DNA from: Pseudozobellia sp. WGM2
GTDB taxonomy: Bacteria > Bacteroidota > Bacteroidia > Flavobacteriales > Flavobacteriaceae
Assembly (NCBI RefSeq): GCF_017810075.1
Contig: NZ_JADNYK010000003.1
Span: 620,001 to 684,000 of the forward strand
DNA length: 64,000 bases
Direction of reading: 5' to 3'
A model generated the notes under the pieces. That model was not told the origin of the DNA and ran no database searches. It saw only the letters and a list, made by a program, of their open reading frames with translations. Numbering within the stretch: position 1 is the first letter of the stretch; every line of letters begins with the position of its first letter. Made by a program: the position numbers and the translations under genes. Below, piece after piece: positions 61,722 to 64,000 of the stretch.

Positions 61722-63089
61722 TTAAAGCGATTTAATAAGGGAACAATCTTTCAGCCCGTAGTTTTGGGCCAAAAACTCTTTGTCAAGTTCGGTCTTGGAG
61801 ATAACGATGGCTGCTCCTAGAGCAGATCCTAACGAAGCATCGGTGGTACGTATTTTCATGCCCCTAAGGTAATGAGATAAAAGTTTTATATAAACATCGT
61901 TATCACTAAAACCTCCATCGATATAAAGGTCTGAAATCTTTTGATCACCTATCGCCGACGAGATACTCTCTACCTGAAGTAACATCAATTCTAACATCAA
62001 TTGATGGTATGCATGCTCGAAAACATCATACCTGATTTTCGTAACCTCGGGCTGATTTTGAGAAGAGATACTTTTCCATTTGAACATGGGTTCGAAATCT
62101 TTATTGATTTCGAAGAATGTTTCTTCGTTAAATTTTACCGTTCTATGATAATCGGCATGCACGCCAAAATGAGCCGTCAACTCTTTGGTCTGAAGTTTAT
62201 ATTCGTTACCTAAAAAAAGTCGGGCCACCTTTACAGGGCTACCATCGATACGCATATTGAACAAACTTTCCCTTTCAATATCCTCAAGGCTCAGCATACC
62301 CGTGGTAAACGGATTGATCGAAATACTCCATGTACCGGTCGAAACCAGTAAAAACGGATCAGAAAGACTTCTTACATAAGGCAAAAGAGCAGATGAACTA
62401 TCGTGAATACCGGGGCCGATACGTAGTTTTTTATTTCCGTATTCAACACTTACGGTATGATTTGAATCTACAATTGGTGGAAATTTTTCATCTACTCCCT
62501 CTTTAAAAACCCAATGGTGATACTCTTTTTTTTCAAAGTCCCAAAGATTGGTATGGCACCCAATACTTGTGAACTCACTTACAGGAACCCCCGTAAATAA
62601 ATAACTCAAATATTGAGGTAGGTGAAGTGAATATTTAATTTTTTTAAAAACGTCTGGCTGCTCACTTTTTAACCAAAACAAATGCATTCCCGTGTTGAGC
62701 ATGCCCATATTGAGAGAACCTGTAACCCTTGAGAATTCATCAACCGGCCCGTACTTCTCGTAAAAGGCATCAACTACATCTTCTTTTATAGGCTTCATAT
62801 AATTATAAAGCGGAGTAAGCACCTTACCCTTCTCATCTATATGCACCAAACTTGCCCCGTAACACGAAAAGTTAAGCGACTCAATATCATAGTCTGAAGA
62901 ACTGAGCATTCGGTCAAAAACCTCTTTCGCCCAGTCTTCGAGCGTTTTTAAATCTTCCGTAGGATAACCATCTTCATCAACAATCTCTTCAAAACGCGCA
63001 TATTCTCTATACACTTCTTGAAAATCTTCATTAAAAAGAAAGAACTTTTTATTCGTTCTACCAATATCAAATACAGCAGTTACCTTCAT
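61722..63089 (-). CDS. FGGY-family carbohydrate kinase (rhamnulokinase-like)
   Basis: A 455-residue kinase with the FGGY-type ATPase fold. The N-terminal DIGRTNKKFFLF is the phosphate-binding loop, GIHDSSSALLPY holds the catalytic Asp, STGTWSIS is the second phosphate motif, and IDGGFSDNDVYIKLL belongs to the C-terminal half. It is clearly different from the glycerol-kinase-like enzyme encoded at 12252-13748. Next to an L-rhamnose-isomerase-like gene (15 bases upstream), phosphorylation of L-rhamnulose is the best guess; fuculose or another 6-deoxy ketose is possible. Rhamnose is a pectin sugar (rhamnogalacturonan), so it fits the region. Confidence 0.87.
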   Translation of the reverse strand: MKVTAVFDIGRTNKKFFLFNEDFQEVYREYARFEEIVDEDGYPTEDLKTLEDWAKEVFDRMLSSSDYDIESLNFSCYGASLVHIDEKGKVLTPLYNYMKPIKEDVVDAFYEKYGPVDEFSRVTGSLNMGMLNTGMHLFWLKSEQPDVFKKIKYSLHLPQYLSYLFTGVPVSEFTSIGCHTNLWDFEKKEYHHWVFKEGVDEKFPPIVDSNHTVSVEYGNKKLRIGPGIHDSSSALLPYVRSLSDPFLLVSTGTWSISINPFTTGMLSLEDIERESLFNMRIDGSPVKVARLFLGNEYKLQTKELTAHFGVHADYHRTVKFNEETFFEINKDFEPMFKWKSISSQNQPEVTKIRYDVFEHAYHQLMLELMLLQVESISSAIGDQKISDLYIDGGFSDNDVYIKLLSHYLRGMKIRTTDASLGSALGAAIVISKTELDKEFLAQNYGLKDCSLIKSL

Positions 63090-63104
63090 CGAATATTATT
63101 AAAT

Positions 63105-64000
63105 TTATAATCCTGAGGCTACGGCATTTTTACCTCGCTCATCAATCAGTTTCTGACGTACCTTCATGCTGCGATAAGCCTTAATGGGATCTAAGGCCCC
63201 ACCCGAATTTAATCGCGCTTGCCTCAATAAAGGCCTTACATCGGTTCGATAGGCATTTTGAAGAATTTCTTGGCAAAGCACCACATCATTATCTAACTGT
63301 GCCGACCTCAACATTTCTTGATCGATCAATAATGCTTTGGCATAAGCTTCTTGAATGGCCTCTAACGACTGAATCAAATCTTCTAACGGGTCTTTAATAT
63401 TATGACTCGCATCTATCATCCAGGCCGGGTAGGGGTTCTGCGGATTGTTTTTCATTCCATAGACCAACTCGTTAAATATCAAGAACAAGGCATAAGGTTT
63501 TACACTACCGACCGTACTATCGTCATCGCCATATTTGCTATCATTAAAATGAAAACCACCTAATTTACCTTTCATCATCAAGGTTGACACTATCTGCTCA
63601 ATATTGGTGTTTGGCAAATGGTGCCCCAAATCAACCAACGTATAGGCTTTATCTCCGCAGGCATTGGCCAACATAAACGATGTGCCCCAATCTTGAATAA
63701 CGGTACTATAGAAATTGGGCTCGTAGGGCTTATACTCTATAAACATCTTCCAATCGATGGGCAGCTCTTTGTAAATTTCTTTTAAGCTATCTTCGGTATG
63801 CTGCAAAGCGGTCTGAAAATTACTCTGGCCCGGAAAATTAGAGCCATCGGCAAGCCATACCGTTAGGCTTTTTGAGCCAAGCTTTTTGCCTATTTCGACC
63901 ACGTCGATATTATGCCCTACCGCTTGATCTCTTACAGCCTTGTTCACATTACTCAACGAACCGAACTTGTAACTTTCCTTTGCACCTTTCTGATCTTGAA
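63105..64000 (-). CDS. rhaI: L-rhamnose isomerase-family sugar isomerase, 5' end cut by the window
   Basis: The frame is open to the right edge, reading ...KFGSLSNVNKAVRDQ upstream of a TTG that could be mistaken for a start, so at least 298 residues of a protein of about 425 are present. It is a TIM-barrel isomerase of the RhaI type found in Pseudomonas and Rhizobium rather than E. coli RhaA. The metal and substrate blocks are WLADGSNFPGQ, EYKPYEPNFY, DLGHHLPNTNIEQ, HFNDSKYGDDD and MIDASHN. It interconverts L-rhamnose and L-rhamnulose, the first step of the operon continuing with the kinase, lactate dehydrogenase and permease. Other 6-deoxyaldoses cannot be excluded. Confidence 0.9.
   Translation of the reverse strand, partial: QDQKGAKESYKFGSLSNVNKAVRDQAVGHNIDVVEIGKKLGSKSLTVWLADGSNFPGQSNFQTALQHTEDSLKEIYKELPIDWKMFIEYKPYEPNFYSTVIQDWGTSFMLANACGDKAYTLVDLGHHLPNTNIEQIVSTLMMKGKLGGFHFNDSKYGDDDSTVGSVKPYALFLIFNELVYGMKNNPQNPYPAWMIDASHNIKDPLEDLIQSLEAIQEAYAKALLIDQEMLRSAQLDNDVVLCQEILQNAYRTDVRPLLRQARLNSGGALDPIKAYRSMKVRQKLIDERGKNAVASGL

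Noticed and set aside
63105-63956. Complete 283-codon isomerase gene starting at a TTG
   Set aside because: The frame continues to the window edge with plausible family sequence, so the TTG is internal and the gene is truncated by the window.

Overview
This 64 kb window looks like the chromosome of a marine Bacteroidetes, most probably a member of the Flavobacteriaceae. The evidence is three SusC/SusD pairs with the usual CarboxypepD_reg/plug and RagB architectures, many SusD-like and other lipoproteins with short signal peptides, TAnnTTTG-type promoter elements, AT-rich intergenic DNA, and DUF5916, DUF1593 and FG-GAP proteins. I cannot name the genus. No rRNA, tRNA, insertion sequence or CRISPR array was seen.

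Almost the whole window is one large pectin/galacturonan utilisation region. Positions 1-2735 hold the end of a sialate-O-acetylesterase-like gene, a bicupin and a GH28 polygalacturonase. Positions 2753-11927 hold a leftward SusC/SusD pair, followed by an oxidoreductase, a cupin and a DUF5916 barrel protein. Positions 12252-21922 hold a leftward nine-gene operon: DeoR regulator, fucose/arabinose-type isomerase, split transketolase, CUT2 ABC transporter with a DUF2291 protein, and a glycerol-kinase-like FGGY kinase. This set matches the recipe of the transketolase route of D-apiose catabolism (isomerase, apulose kinase, AptA/AptB), and apiose is a pectin sugar (rhamnogalacturonan II, seagrass apiogalacturonan). 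Positions 22207-29570 hold a PL1 pectate lyase, three DUF1593 nucleoside-hydrolase-like proteins and a sialidase-fold protein.

Positions 29581-39889 form a leftward operon running from a DUF4861 lipoprotein through GH105, a GntP permease, GarD, KdgD, a CE8 pectin methylesterase, a CE12 acetylesterase and a variant GH28 to an alpha/beta esterase. It takes methylated and acetylated pectin down to uronates and galactarate, and on to alpha-ketoglutarate semialdehyde. Diverging from it is SusC/SusD pair B (40463-45897). A cytochrome-c/FG-GAP lipoprotein follows, then SusC/SusD pair C, a LacI-family regulator, and the operon kduI-kdgK-uxaB-uxaA (53865-58915). The right end holds a leftward L-rhamnose-type operon: an isomerase that runs off the window, a FGGY kinase, an FMN L-lactate dehydrogenase-like enzyme and an NCS1 permease.

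A 14-bp palindrome close to TGTAATCGATTACA occurs at six intergenic places. At five of them it directly abuts or overlaps a TAnnTTTG-like -7 element: GH28-1, the DUF4861 operon, SusC-B, SusC-C and kduI. The sixth lies upstream of the LacI gene. This defines a likely LacI-controlled galacturonate regulon. The putative apiose operon, SusC/SusD pair A and the DUF1593 genes lack the palindrome and probably answer to the DeoR regulator or another signal. Several expected steps (KduD, KdgA, UxaC, uronate dehydrogenase, ketoglutarate-semialdehyde dehydrogenase, rhamnulose-phosphate aldolase) are not in the window.
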